NCBI RefSeq assembly: GCF_905171765.1
Contig: NC_053391.1
Location: 105,808,644-105,872,643 of the forward strand
Source: Bufo bufo
Taxonomy: Eukaryota > Chordata > Amphibia > Anura > Bufonidae
Direction of reading: 5' to 3'
Length of the DNA: 64,000 nt
This document shows, piece by piece, positions 22,088 to 32,546 of the stretch (position 1 is its first letter; each line of letters opens with the position of its first letter). A model generated the notes under the pieces. It did not search any database. It saw nothing but the letters and a program-made list of their open reading frames with translations, and was not told where the DNA came from. Position numbers and translations under genes: made by a program.

Positions 22088-22443
22088 GTATGATGCCACA
22101 GCAGGGGGAGACGGGACAGAGGGACCCTAACAGTATGTGTCAGATCTCAGCACTGGGGAAGAGGAGGTCCTGGGTAGGGGTGACTAGAGAGAGGATTACC
22201 ATTAGCTACAGTATGGCTCATGTCACCCATGGATAACATGATCCACCAACATTTCAGATGGCTCCACCAGGCCTCCACCTTCACTGCTTTGCCTGAATAC
22301 ATATACAGAATTGGCTGCTTTTGTAACGGTGCTTTGTGTTGTAAGTGCAATAGGAAAGAGATATCGTAGCTGAGTTGTTAACCTCAGATTCGCTTCTGTG
22401 CTATTTTGTGACCTGTATATTATTCGTTTTTGTGAATTTGCAG
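22088..22443 (+). other. ANKRD13B intron, nothing else seen
   Basis: A 356-bp intron between two well-supported exons. The open frame continues past the donor until 22236 without conserved sequence. Confidence 0.6.
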
Positions 22444-22604
22444 ATTCTGGACGTGGCTGTGAGATGGACCAGTCTTTATTTGAGGCTCCTCGAGGTTACA
22501 GCATGGTGGGCAGTTACCGTGAGACCATGCGTGAGGAAGAAGATGACCTACTTCAGTTTGCTATCCAGCAGAGTTTACTAGAAGCTGGAAGTGAATATGA
22601 CCAG
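22444..22604 (+). CDS. ANKRD13B: ANKRD13B exon 6 of window (first UIM)
   Basis: AT completes Asn, then SGRGCEMDQSLFEAPRGYSM, VGSYRETMREEEDDLLQFAI and QQSLLEAGSEYDQ. EEDDLLQFAIQQSLLEAG is a canonical ubiquitin-interacting motif: acidic stretch, the Ala of the A-I-x-x-S core and the conserved Ser. FEAPRGYSM and GSEYDQ match paralog B. Acceptor GTGAATTTGCAG, donor GTAATA; ends in phase 0. Confidence 0.94.
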
Positions 22605-22994
22605 GTAATAAGAGGCCATGGGACCCTCCTACCCATTTAAGATGACAGTCTGCAAAATTTCCCACAGGTTTATCAGTCCATAGATTACATAAAAATGTTA
22701 GGGTGTGTTTAGACTTTCAATCACACTAGAATCACAAAAGAAAACCAGAAAATTGAGAAAATGCATGCAGTTGGATAAAATTCAGGCAAATACAGACACC
22801 AATCGGTGAAGCTTTAAGGGCTTATGTCTTCCATTGAACTTTATAATAGCTCTGTAAGCCGTAAACTGCTAAGCTCTCTCTAACGTTGACTTCAAGTGGC
22901 CGAAATGTTAACGTTATGGGGGCATTTACAATGGCTCTACGTCAGACTTTTGGCGTCAAAATAATCTCAAACTGCATTAAATTTAGGCGGTAGT
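22605..22994 (+). other. Intron segment, nothing recognised
   Basis: Unremarkable intronic sequence up to the hAT-like element. Confidence 0.5.
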
Positions 22995-23359
22995 CAGGGG
23001 CGTAACTAGAAGTGACTGGGCCCCACAGCAAATATTTGTAAGGGCCCCTCCAGCGCGCTTCGCACCTCCATCCTCCTGTGTAAACCCCACTCCTTTGGCA
23101 CAGTGTAGCGGTATACTGTATATTGTGTGGCACAGTGGATCCTATATGTGTATAACATAAACATATTTCATATGAAAACTTACAGTTACTTGACCCTTGG
23201 GGATCTCGGACACCACTTCAACACTTGGCCGGGGGCTCGGCGGAGCTGATGTTGTGCTTTATCCTAATGAGAAAGATTTCATTATAAGGATTTGGAGAAG
23301 GGGCAGAGGGATAGCAGAGCAGGGAGAGGCTGGTGCTGCTACTAGGGGGTCATACCATG

Positions 23360-25400
23360 GGGGAGTAATAAAGCCCACTGTAATGCCCCCCCCTTCAGTA
23401 GTAATAATTCTCCTTATAATGTGACAGTGCAAAAATACCCCCTTGTAATGCCCCCAGTTGAGCTAATGTCCCCATAGTGCCCCCATAATGTCCCGGTATA
23501 AAATACCCCTATATAATGCCCCCAGTAAATTCCCCCAGAGTTCTCCTCTCCCCCCTTCCTGCTAGTGCCCCCCATAATGTACCAGTATAAAATGCCCCAG
23601 TAGATGCCCCTCAGTGTCCGGCCTCGGATAGGCTGCCGGCCTAGTGTCCCTCATAATGCCCCCCAATAATGTGCCAGTAAGTTTCCCCATAGATGCCCCC
23701 CCATCATGTGCCAGTATCAAGTGCCTCTCTCCCCCCCCCCCACATGTCCCAGTATCATAGTGCCATCTCCCCCCCCATGTGCCAGTATCAAGTGCCTCTC
23801 TCCTTTGCACCCCCCATGTGCCAGTATCATAGTGCCAAACCCCCCCATGTGCCAGTATCAAGTGCCTCTCTCTTCCCCCCATGTCCCAGTATCATAGTGC
23901 CATCTCCCCCCCCCCAAAAAAAAGTGCCAGTATCAAGTGCCTCTCTCCCCCCCCAATGTGCCAGTATCATAGTGCCAAACCCACCTGTGGCGAAACCAAC
24001 CTCGCCACTGGGTTTTGGAGGGGCCTGGCTGCTGGCCTCTTGCCCCAGGATTATGGGCCCTCTCATCAGCCAGGCCTCATTTGTTCACAAAGGACTTGAA
24101 CTAACTTGAACTCCTGGTCTAATTCGTGCCATTTTGGGATGTTAAATGTCTGTGTATTGAAAAGGGTTGTGACATTGTATGTTTAAATGGGGATTTCTGT
24201 TCTGTTGTCCCCATATGTGTATTGGTGATTTCCCTTTGTCTTGAGAGATAATTGGATTACTCCTCGGGTGTCTCCAGGGCAGAGAGGAGGAAACCATAAT
24301 GCATTGTGGGGATGTATTGTCTCTGTGTATCCTGCAGTGCTTCATATCTGTCCTGTGTCACAGTCTTCCTTCTGGTCCCCTAGGGGCGTGTACACCAGAT
24401 GGGCTGGGTTGTTTTATACCTCCCTGTGGGCGGACCTGTATTTGCAACAACTGTAATAAAAACCAGGCTGGGTGTGCCAGCACCTCAGACCACTGCTTGA
24501 CCCTCAACACGGAGCCTTGTCTCGTTATTGGGGGGATCCGCTGTATGCGGTTAGAGACTGATTGCCAGGAGTGTAAGCCGATTCCTGTTCGTCTGTTAGC
24601 AGCTATTCGTGAGGTTCCAGTTTGGAGTGCTATTTTGTATCCAGTTCGGGAGTTTTGTGTTCTGCAGTAGCTGTGCCTGTCTCTCAGAAAGGGGCATATC
24701 GCCTAAACGGATTTTAACCCCTTGTCTGCTGAAACGGTCCGTTACATTACCCATGTGCCAGTATCAAGTGCCAACCCCCCCCCCACATGCCAGTATCAAG
24801 TGCCTCTCTCCTCCCCCCCATGTCCCAATATCATAGTGCCATCTCCCCCCCCACAAAAAAAGTGCCAGTATCAAGTGCCTCTCTCCCTCCCCCCCATGTG
24901 CCAGTATCAGATGCCAACCCCTCTCCCCCCCATGTGCCAGTATTGGGTGCCTCTCCCCCCCCCCAGGTGCCAGTATCAGGTGCCAACCACCCTCCCCCCC
25001 CCAGGTGCCAGTATCAGGTGCCTCTCTCCCCCCCATTTGCCAGTATCAGGTGCCAACCCCCCCTCCCCCCCCAGGTGTCAGTATCAAGTGCCTCTCTCCT
25101 CCCCCCCATGTCCCAGTATCATAGTGCTATCTCCCCCCCCCCACAAAAAAAGTGCCAATATCAAATGACTCTCTCCCTCCCCCCCCCCCCTTGTGCCAGT
25201 ATCAGGTGCCTCTCCCCCACCCATGTGCCAGTATCAGGTGCCAACCCCTCTTCCCCCCATGTGCCAGTATCAGGTGCCTCTCCCCCCCCCCCATGTGCCA
25301 GTATCAGGTGCCAACCCCCCCCCCCAGGGGCCAGTATCAGGTGCCAACCCCCCTCCCCCCATGTGCCAGTATCAAGTGCCCCCCGCTTCCCCCATGGCAG
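23360..25400 (+). repeat. C-rich minisatellite array (interrupted)
   Basis: Units built on TGTGCCAGTATCAAGTGCC followed by TCTCTCCCCCCC, alternating with a CATAGTGCCATCT variant, at about 30-35 bp spacing. A related less regular array (AATGCCCCCAGT) occupies 23360-23700. The array is split by the solo LTR at 23986-24746. Open frames of up to 212 codons here are repetitive translations. Confidence 0.85.
23986..24746 (+). mobile_element. Probable solo LTR nested in the minisatellite
   Basis: A 761-bp unique block interrupts the array. It begins TGTGGCGAAACC and ends GGTCCGTTACA (TG...CA), with a TATA-like TTTATACC at 24413 and AATAAA at 24455, spaced as in an LTR promoter and R region on the plus strand. 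The flanks (CCACC and TTACC) match only partly, so the duplication is unproven. No internal coding is present. Confidence 0.55.
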
Positions 25401-25496
25401 TAACAGTCGGGTATTAAAAAAATAAAATAAACACTTCTACCTCCATGTCAGCGATGCGATGCAGCCTCTTCCTGTGTCCCACCATATATGGAGTCA

Positions 25497-25945
25497 GTGC
25501 TTGTATTTCAGAAAAGTTTCTGCTGGGATTCGAACCCACGACCTTCTGTATCAGAGGCAAAGCACCTAACCACAAGACCATAAGAGCTGCCTTGCTGCTG
25601 ACTGAAAAAATATGAGACTTCTACTGTTATAGCTGGCTAAGTGTACATCTATACACATGACAGCTGCTCATATATAGAGATATAGCAGAGCTGAGTGTGC
25701 TGGGACAGCTGTCATATAGAGATATAGCAGTTCTGGGTGTGTTGGGGCAGCTGTCATGTGTATAAATGTACACTTAGCCAGCTATAACAGTAGAAGTCTC
25801 ATATTTTTTCAGTCAGCAGCAAGGCAGCTCTTATGGTCTTGTGGTTAGGTGCAATGCCTCCTTTATAGCTGTGTGGGTAAATGCTTTGCCTCTGATACAC
25901 TGATACATTGGAGGTTGTGGGTTCGAATCCCAGACACATCAGGAG
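25497..25945. repeat. Palindrome with tRNA-like sequences at both ends
   Basis: The minus strand at 25521-25591 and the plus strand at 25823-25935 both read GGCAGCTCTTATGGTCTTGT, then a D-arm-like GTGGTTAGGTGC and GTGGGTTCGAATCCCAG, which contains a perfect B-box (GGTTCGAATCC). The acceptor halves do not pair, so neither is an intact tRNA gene; they resemble SINE heads. Between them, long inverted arms (AGCTGGCTAAGTGTACAT and partner) mirror around 25710. Confidence 0.65.
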
Positions 25946-26418
25946 ACTTTAGGATACAGTAAGATTAGATCACATTAGCGAGGGGGCCTGGTCTGCCGCT
26001 GCTGCTGTGAAGGGGCCCTGAACATTAAGACAAGAATCGATATTTAACTAACTTGAAAATAAACTGTCACACATGCTGCCGGGGCGCCTGGCCCCAAAGC
26101 AGCTGCTTTCCCGGTAGTTACGCCACTGCCTGGCTGCCTGTGTGCGGTCCAGACGGGCCCCCAGTGACGTAGGGCCCCATAGACGTTGCGTTAAGGCCAT
26201 CATTTATGTCAGTTTCCTGGCGTAGATTGAAATCTACACCTGCAATGAGCTGATGTAGATTTCAATCTAGGTGCACAGACTGGTGGATGATGCACTTAAT
26301 TTATGATGTGCCTCGTCATAAATTAAGCACATCCTCAGGAGGCATAGAAATGCTGGTCTTGATAAATATGGCTTTAGAGCTCATATGGAGCTCTGTATCA
26401 GAAAACAGAAACGCCTTA

Positions 26419-26753
26419 GGCCACCTACACATGTGCGGTTTTTCCACGCGGATTCCTGTGCCAAAAAAACACAGCGTAATAGAGTACCAGCAAAGTGTAT
26501 GAAATTACACAAATCTCATGTGCACTTCGCAGATTTTTCCGTGCGGAAATTGACCTGCATTGCGGACTTCAAAATCTGCAGCATGCTTTTCAATGGAAGG
26601 GTGAGATCTGCAAAACCACATCAAATCCACATCAAAAAGGCTGCTAGACATTTTAAGATTTTGGTGCGGATTTGCTGCAGAAACGCACATAAATCCGCAC
26701 GGAAAATTGTGTGGATCTTATGTGCGTTCACCAGTACTCGTGTGCAGGGTTCC
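26419..26753. mobile_element. Harbinger-like MITE (diverged)
   Basis: Left end GGCCACCTACACATGTGCGG; right end is the complement of GGAACCCTGCACACGAG. TTA lies on both sides (26416-26418, 26754-26756). Interior repeats of GTGCGGATTT and AAATCCGCAC are inverted. It ends about 95 bp before the next exon. Confidence 0.5.
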
Positions 26754-26849
26754 TTACAGTTATACTGTGAACTTACTATCAATGAGCTATACCTGAATGA
26801 CAACAAAAGTGAATGCAAATCTAAAGATTTCTTTACATCCGCTCTACAG

Positions 26850-26926
26850 GTGACCATTTGGGAAGCTCTTACAAACAGCAAACCAGGAACTCACCCAATG
26901 TCAAATGAAGGTCGGAAAGGAGAAAG
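26850..26926 (+). CDS. ANKRD13B: ANKRD13B exon 7 of window
   Basis: Encodes VTIWEALTNSKPGTHPMSNE and GRKGE, then AG completed by A of the last exon (Arg). VTIWEALTNSKPGTHPMS is a strong paralog B signature; the W-E-A-L-T-N core occupies the place of a degenerate second UIM. The acceptor is TCCGCTCTACAG (26838-26849), the donor GTAGGA (26927). Confidence 0.94.
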
Positions 26927-27089
26927 GTAGGAATTCAGCACAAACTTACGTGTAAATTAGGAAGATTGGATATTACATTAGGTGGTGGCCTGCTATTCAT
27001 TATGGGAAAATTTATCATGAGGGGAATTTTTTTAATTAGTTTTCCTTGAGTCTGCATTGTCGTTAGTTGCACCAAATTTTCTTCTACCT

Positions 27090-27200
27090 CACAGTTTTTT
27101 TTTTGCCTTCCTCTGGATCAACTTGCAGGATGACAGGCCGAACTGGATGGACAAATGTCTTTTTTCGGCCTTATGTACTATGTTACTATGTTAAATTTAT
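27090..27200 (+). repeat. Interspersed repeat tail, possibly non-LTR (L2/CR1-like) 3' end
   Basis: Contains CTTCCTCTGGATCAACTTGC, GAACTGGATGGACAAATGTC and a short ACTATGTT tail (ACTATGTTACTATGTTA). Short tandem tails of this kind are typical of L2/CR1-type 3' ends. No coding region accompanies it. Confidence 0.4.
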
Positions 27201-27216
27201 CGAATGTTGCTAGTTG

Positions 27217-27700
27217 TTAAAGGGCATTCGTCAGCAGATTTGAAACTAGCTGACCTGTTACATGTGCACTTGCAAGCTGAAGACGTCTGTGTTGGTCCCA
27301 TGTTCATATGTGCTCGCAGTTCTGAGAAAAATTATGTTTTAATATATGTAAATGAACCTCTAGGAGGAATGGGGGCGTTGTCGTTACACCTAGAGGCTCT
27401 GCTCTCTCTGCAACTGCCGCGACTTCTGCACTTTGATCGACTGGGCCAGGCAGTGTAAATGTGGTCACACCTGGCCCTGTCAATCAAAGAGGGCACGGCA
27501 GTTGCAAAGAAAGCGGAGCATCTAGGTGTAATAGCACCGTTGCTCCTAAGGGCTCATTTGCATATATTAACATTCCACGTTTCTTAGCAATGCGGGCACG
27601 TATGAACATGGGACCAACACAGATGTCTTCAGCTGCCAAGTACACGTGTATCAGGTCAGCCAGTGTCATAGGTACAGATCTGCTGACAGATGCCCTTTAA
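27217..27700. mobile_element. T2/Kolobok-type MITE
   Basis: Begins TTAAAGGGCATTCGTCAGCA; ends with the complement of TTAAAGGGCATCTGTCAGCA. TTAA is at both termini. The inner inverted block AACCTCTAGGAG / ACACCTAGAGGCTC resembles the one in the MITE at 32547-33282, suggesting related subfamilies. Confidence 0.75.
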
Positions 27701-27706
27701 GTTGTT

Positions 27707-27840
27707 TTGGTGCAGCTTTAAATATGTCTAGAGATGTTACTCCGTGGTATGAACCATCCCACAAAAAAAAGATAGAACATGTCCTATTCTTGTTTTGGTG
27801 CAGCTTTAAATATGTCTAGAGATGTTACTCCGTGGTTTAT
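27707..27840 (+). repeat. ~83-bp tandem duplication
   Basis: TTTGGTGCAGCTTTAAATAT with GTCTAGAGATGTTACTCCGT occurs twice (near 27708 and 27791), separated by a MITE-like scrap (GATAGAACATGTCCTATTCT). The same scrap also occurs near 30003. Confidence 0.7.
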
Positions 27841-28446
27841 GCCACCCTTCCCCTGCTGGTATGAACTTGTGATATTTATCTTAAATCTGGCCTACACATC
27901 ATTAACATAACTAATTACACCCACTTTTCCAAACTGGAGTGAGTGGCATAAATTCACATAAACAATTTTTTTTGTGCAATTAAACCCCAAAAAATCCCAA
28001 AAGCCCTCTTTTGGAACTGTTCAAAGACAGAATTCAGGAATGCAGGGTTTTAGGAACCTTTCCCCCCATATGTGCAAGTTACTAGGAATTTTCTTAGCAA
28101 TACTGTATACAGTACTTACAGTATAGAGGTTCAGGAGCTGAGCCATAAGGAGTCGCTTGGTGTTGTCCTCAGCAGTCAGACTGTAGAGCTGTTTTAGCCG
28201 TCCATGTGCCTGGGACATGAAGGAAAAGCTGTGACCATTGGGGATTTATTTCTTAACAAAATAGCAGCTATGAAACCTCCCCAAAACCTGCCCCTCCAAT
28301 TTTAGCTTCCTAAACCCCTTTGAGTGTAACACGTGCATAGAGGGATGTTGGATTTGAAGGAGTTTTTCTGCAAGTACAACCCCCTTCATAAATATAGCGT
28401 CCCTTGCATTCAACAGTGTATACATCTGCCAAAGCTTTATACAGTA
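27841..28446 (+). other. Intron segment, nothing recognised
   Basis: No conserved coding or repeat ends seen. Confidence 0.5.
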
Positions 28447-28563
28447 TGCTTGCATCGTTCTTGAGATAGTAGTGGGTCCCAGAGGTGGGACCCACACCTG
28501 TTGGAATTTATAGTATTTCCTATCGATATATCACAAATGTGCCAGATGGGACAACCCCTTTAA
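28447..28563. mobile_element. T2/Kolobok MITE fragment (one end)
   Basis: From 28563 on the minus strand it reads TTAAAGGGGTTGTCCCATCT, then GTGGGTCCCACCTCTGGGA. The other end is missing. Confidence 0.55.
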
Positions 28564-28755
28564 CCGTAGTCAAATCTGAGTTTTCAGGTGCAGAATCTAA
28601 TTAGTTTCTTCAAGTCTTGAGGCTTTCAGAATACCCTAATGTGGTATGTTTAGGGTGCAGTGTCCATAAGTGGACATTAAGGTACACACAATAACTAAGT
28701 ATTTTGCCTTTTGTTTTTACACAATGTCTTTTATTTCTCATTCTTGCCATTTCAG

Positions 28756-28945
28756 AACTCCCCAGCACACCCAGCGATGCAGTCCCCCACATTCTGTCTC
28801 CAGCAACACATTCAGCACTTATCAGGAGCAGCTGCGAATAGCCATGGAGCTCTCAGCCAAGGAGCTGGAGGAGGAGGAAAAGCTGAAGCAGCAGGAAGAG
28901 GAAGAGCTGGAAAGAATTCTACAGCTCTCTCTTACTGAAAAATAG
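28756..28945 (+). CDS. ANKRD13B: ANKRD13B terminal coding exon (C-terminal UIMs)
   Basis: A completes Arg, then TPQHTQRCSPPHSVSSNTFS, TYQEQLRIAMELSAKELEEE, EKLKQQEEEELERILQLSLT and EK, followed by stop TAG (28943-28945). Two C-terminal ubiquitin-interacting motifs are visible: QEQLRIAMELSAKE and EEELERILQLSLTE, each with an acidic run, Ala or Leu core and Ser. UIM-mediated binding of Lys63-linked ubiquitin on receptors is the known role of this tail. The Pro/Ser linker seems shorter than in mammals. The acceptor TTGCCATTTCAG is at 28744-28755. Confidence 0.95.
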
Positions 28946-29730
28946 CAGGGCATCAACTTTACTAAACAGGCACCCAGGATGTCTACTCAAACTGCCTAAG
29001 GGCTCACTTGGGAAGCCACAGATATAGACATATGTATAAGAAAGATTCATCAGGATGAGAAATGGGTGCAGGTGGAGCTTCCTGTTACACACAATGCATT
29101 GCAACACGAGCCAGCGGACAGGGGTCACACACCACTGTAGCCTTTGTTGACATGCTCCCTATTCTTTCATATGTAGGAAGTGTCAAGTCAACTGAAGGAA
29201 GTCAACTGAACTCGCAGACACTGGGCACAAGCTCAGGTATAGATGTTGACCACCCATCCATTCTACCTTGGATAGGTCTTCCTCTTTGCTGCTGGAGTAG
29301 AAATAATAATGCTTATAAAATTGGTGAATTGCAGGTTCTCCAACAGCAAATTGGTTGCGTCCACAGTATGGTACCTCCAGATATCTCTGACGACAGTTAC
29401 CCAGCAGGAGACTGACTTCATGTATAACCATGGCCTCCATATAGGGCTGTAGTGGATGTGATGAATTCTGTTTGGGTCGTGTTCACAATATATGTTCATT
29501 TTTTAATTATCAGGCTCAGTTCTATGTAAGTGGTTCCAGATTATGACAAAAAGTATATTAAATGTGTAGGAGTCTGAATGAAAGGACAAAGAGCAGCTTA
29601 CCTCCTCTTTCTTCTATTCCCCACAAAGGATGCCATGTTGTTGGATAATGTAAAACAGATTCCACAAGTGAATTACAAATTGGGCTGTTTGATGTAAATT
29701 ACAATGTTAATAAAGGATCTTTCCCACAAT
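28946..29730 (+). other. ANKRD13B: ANKRD13B 3' UTR (predicted)
   Basis: Sequence after the stop codon leads to AATAAA at 29709-29714, followed by a T-rich stretch (TTTGTTTTTATTC). A second AATAAA lies at 29761-29766. The end at about 29,730 is an estimate. Confidence 0.65.
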
Positions 29731-30639
29731 GGACAACTTTGTTTTTATTCATAAAGTGGCAATAAATGTGTTTTCTCTTCCTAAGTAATGATACCACCCA
29801 GTCAATGCACAGGTTTATGCTATTTGCCATTCTCATGAAGCAAATAGCACTTAGCCACTAGACGCTATGGATTAGGCCTCATGCACATCTTTTTTTGCGG
29901 ATCAGATGCAGACCCATTTATTTCAATGGGACCACAATAAATGAGGACAGCCTACCATGTGCTGTCCACATCCTTATGTCCATTCCACCATCCCACAAAA
30001 AAAGATAGAACATGTCCTATTCTTGTCCGTCAAAGGAAGAAAAAGAAGTACAGATGTGTCCACACTTAACTGCTCACTTATCTCAACATATCCTGAGATG
30101 TTTGTCACCAAATAATGATATATCTAAATTGGATAAATTGCAATACAACGTTCAGACAGCAGGTGGCGCATTGTGTTACTAGCTAATACCTGAACATAAG
30201 GTCAAGACCTGGTAATAGAATAACAGTTGTGAAATTTGGCCGGGTTTACATCACGTGATTGTCTTACATTTAAGATATATAAAAAATATATTGTATACAT
30301 TAAACAAATCCCTCCGACGGATGCTCTTTTTTTTTTTTTTACTGTGCAATGATTACCATATATTTTGACCTGTGCCATTGTTCACTACAATTCTATATGC
30401 CGTATACTATGATTTAGATACACTTGATGTCAGTATACAGTGCTAGTCTAGTATTATATTTATTATATGCAAAATAACACACACCAACCACAGTATTATG
30501 CAGAGATTATTATATACTTTTAACAGTCCCATTACATGTTACAAATGTACATAATACAATTCAGACACATTGGGTGTCAGTATATACCGCAATTTTTGCA
30601 TGACATTTAAAATGTTTGCTGAGCTTCTGTATCTTATAC
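29731..30639 (+). other. Intergenic, scraps of MITE
   Basis: 29873-30025 starts TTAGGCCTCATGCACATC, like the left end of the Harbinger-like MITE at 5233, but no right end is found. The rest is unrecognised AT-rich sequence. Confidence 0.45.
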
Positions 30640-30797
30640 TGTTACATAGTGGAAGGAGCAGGGTCCAAGAAGCACAGAGGATTTCAGAGGAGGAGTGTGC
30701 TGATCTTGTGGTGGGGTCACAGGCTAAGACTTACATAGTGGAAGGAGCAGGGTCCCCAGAAGCACAGAGTATTTCAGGAGAGGAGTGTGCTGAGCTG
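30640..30797 (+). repeat. ~90-bp tandem duplication
   Basis: CATAGTGGAAGGAGCAGGGT with a segment through GAGGAGTGTGCTGA appears twice, just before the first minisatellite units. Confidence 0.7.
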
Positions 30798-31920
30798 TTT
30801 ATCTAATTCTATCATGTGTGATACAGTCTGCTCAGTGGTGTATCTAATCCTAGCAGGTGTGATACTGTCTATGAAGCTTTTGTATGTATCTGTATAGAGT
30901 GTGATACAGATACAGAGATAAGGAGTTCTGCTTTGTGTACATACACTTCCGAGATAAAAGAGGTGGGGGAGGTGCTGCTGCATTTCATCCCCCCCCCCCC
31001 CCCATTCCCCTTTTTCACAGAAGAGAGTTTTCTGTCCAGATGTGATGTGTGTAGTGAAAAATATATATATATAGCGCCACCATATTCCTCAGCGCTTTAC
31101 AATTCAGAGGGTTCATGTGCAAAACAGAAGATATCACAAAGTTACCAGCTAGTATACAACTGAAACACTAGGAGTGAGGACCCTGCTCGCAAGAGCTTAC
31201 AATCTATGAGGAAGTAGGGGTGACACAAAAAATGTGTGAATGCGTCACCTCCAGACTGACTTCTGACCATTCTTTTCAAAGTTATGTATTCATCAGCTGT
31301 CACTTATCATCTCTGCGTTCAGGAAACTCTCAGCATCGTCTATATTGTGCATGTTTCATGCAGCTCTCGCCCAATAGAAGTGAATTGGGCTTGCAAAAAA
31401 AATGGACGGCATCTGGATACACATACTCATCTAATCCTATAATGTGTGATACTGTCTGCTGAGCTATGTATCTAATTCTATCATGTATGATACTATCTGC
31501 TGAGCTATGTATCTAATCCTATCATGTGTGATACTGTCTACTGAGCTGGGTATCTAATCCTATCATGTGTGATACTGTCTTTTGAGCTATGTGTCTAATC
31601 CTATCCTGTGTCATATAGTCTGCTGAGCTGTGTATCTAATCCTACCATGTGTGATACTGTCTTTTGAGCTATGTTTCTAATCCTGTCATGTGTGATACTG
31701 TCTGCTAAGCTGGAAGCTGGGTATCTAATCCTATCATGTGTGATACTGTCTGCTAAGCTGGGTATCTAATCCTATCATGTGCGATACTGTCTGCTGAGCT
31801 GTGTATCTAATCATTATCCTGTGTCATATGGTCCGCTGAGCTGTGTATCTAATCCTACCATGTGCGATACTGTCATTTGAGCTATGTATCTAATTCTCTC
31901 ATGTGTGATATTCAACACTT
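30798..31920 (+). repeat. ~41-bp minisatellite, plus orientation
   Basis: Units contain TCTAATCCTATCATGTGTGA then TACTGTCTGCTGAGCTGTG. Two or three degenerate units lie at 30798-30880 and about a dozen at 31425-31915. The same unit occurs in reverse complement at 35690-36660. Confidence 0.85.
31064..31215 (+). repeat. SINE-like interspersed repeat
   Basis: Contains TATAGCGCCACCATATTCCT, CAGCGCTTTACAATTCAGAG and GACCCTGCTCGCAAGAGCTT followed by ACAATCTA, a segment I associate with common amphibian interspersed repeats. Family not assigned. Confidence 0.4.
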
Positions 31921-32370
31921 TTATAGGGTTCTCAGTGATCTGGCCATGCTTCTAAAAATTCCTCTCCACAATGAAGGGGGGAGAGAGAGTGAACCCCGTC
32001 CCCTGCAAGTGATAGTACAGACAGGGGAGGGGCAGATGTGTTTCTGGATTTCTCTGAGACTGGGGGTAGTAGTCAGATGTTGGGAGGTGTGAAAACAAGC
32101 TGAGGCATTCTCTCCTCCTGGATTTGCTTCAACTGTCCGTATCTTCTGTGCTCCTATAAAATGAATGGGTCTGTATGCAATCCAGAACAAATGCAGATCA
32201 AACACTGACCAAAAATTCGGTCATGTGAATGCACCCTAACAGTGTCATGTATCCATTGATCCCCCTCAAGTGTCTATATATATTTAATGGTTCCAGTGTA
32301 TAACGCTCCTCCGTTTCCACAAGTAGTGCCAGTATATAATTCTCCTCATATTGTGTGCATTGCCAATAAA
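31921..32370 (+). other. Intergenic, MITE scraps
   Basis: The end of a Harbinger-like MITE (GGTCATGTGAATGCACCCTAA) is visible at about 32219-32239. The remainder is unrecognised. Confidence 0.45.
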
Positions 32371-32546
32371 TACAGTGGGATGCGAAAGTTTGGGCAACCT
32401 TGTTAATCGTCATGATTTTCCTGTATAAATCGTTGGTTGTTACGATAAAAAATGTCAGTTAAATATATCATATAGGAGACACACACAGTGATATTTGAGA
32501 AGTGAAATTAAGTTTAGTGGATTTACAGAAAGTGTGCTATAATTGT

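Larger units (their letters stand above)
22995..26128. mobile_element. hAT-like non-autonomous element with minisatellite core (boundaries provisional)
   Basis: The left end CAGGGGCGTAACTAGAAG and right end complement CAGTGGCGTAACTACCGG have the CAGxGGCGTAACTA form seen at hAT termini, each followed by GGGGCC-rich sequence. The 8-bp flanks (GCGGTAGT left, CCTGGCTG right) do not match. The ends may therefore belong to two elements or the duplication may have decayed. Inside are long C-rich minisatellites, a nested solo LTR (23986-24746) and a tRNA-like palindrome (25497-25945). Confidence 0.55.

Noticed and set aside
23693..25425. Pro/Ser-rich open frames of 138-212 codons
   Set aside because: Read through a C-rich minisatellite in several frames; repetitive and without start context.
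25521..25591. Candidate functional tRNA gene
   Set aside because: The acceptor stem halves do not pair and the anticodon arm is poor; better read as a tRNA-derived repeat.
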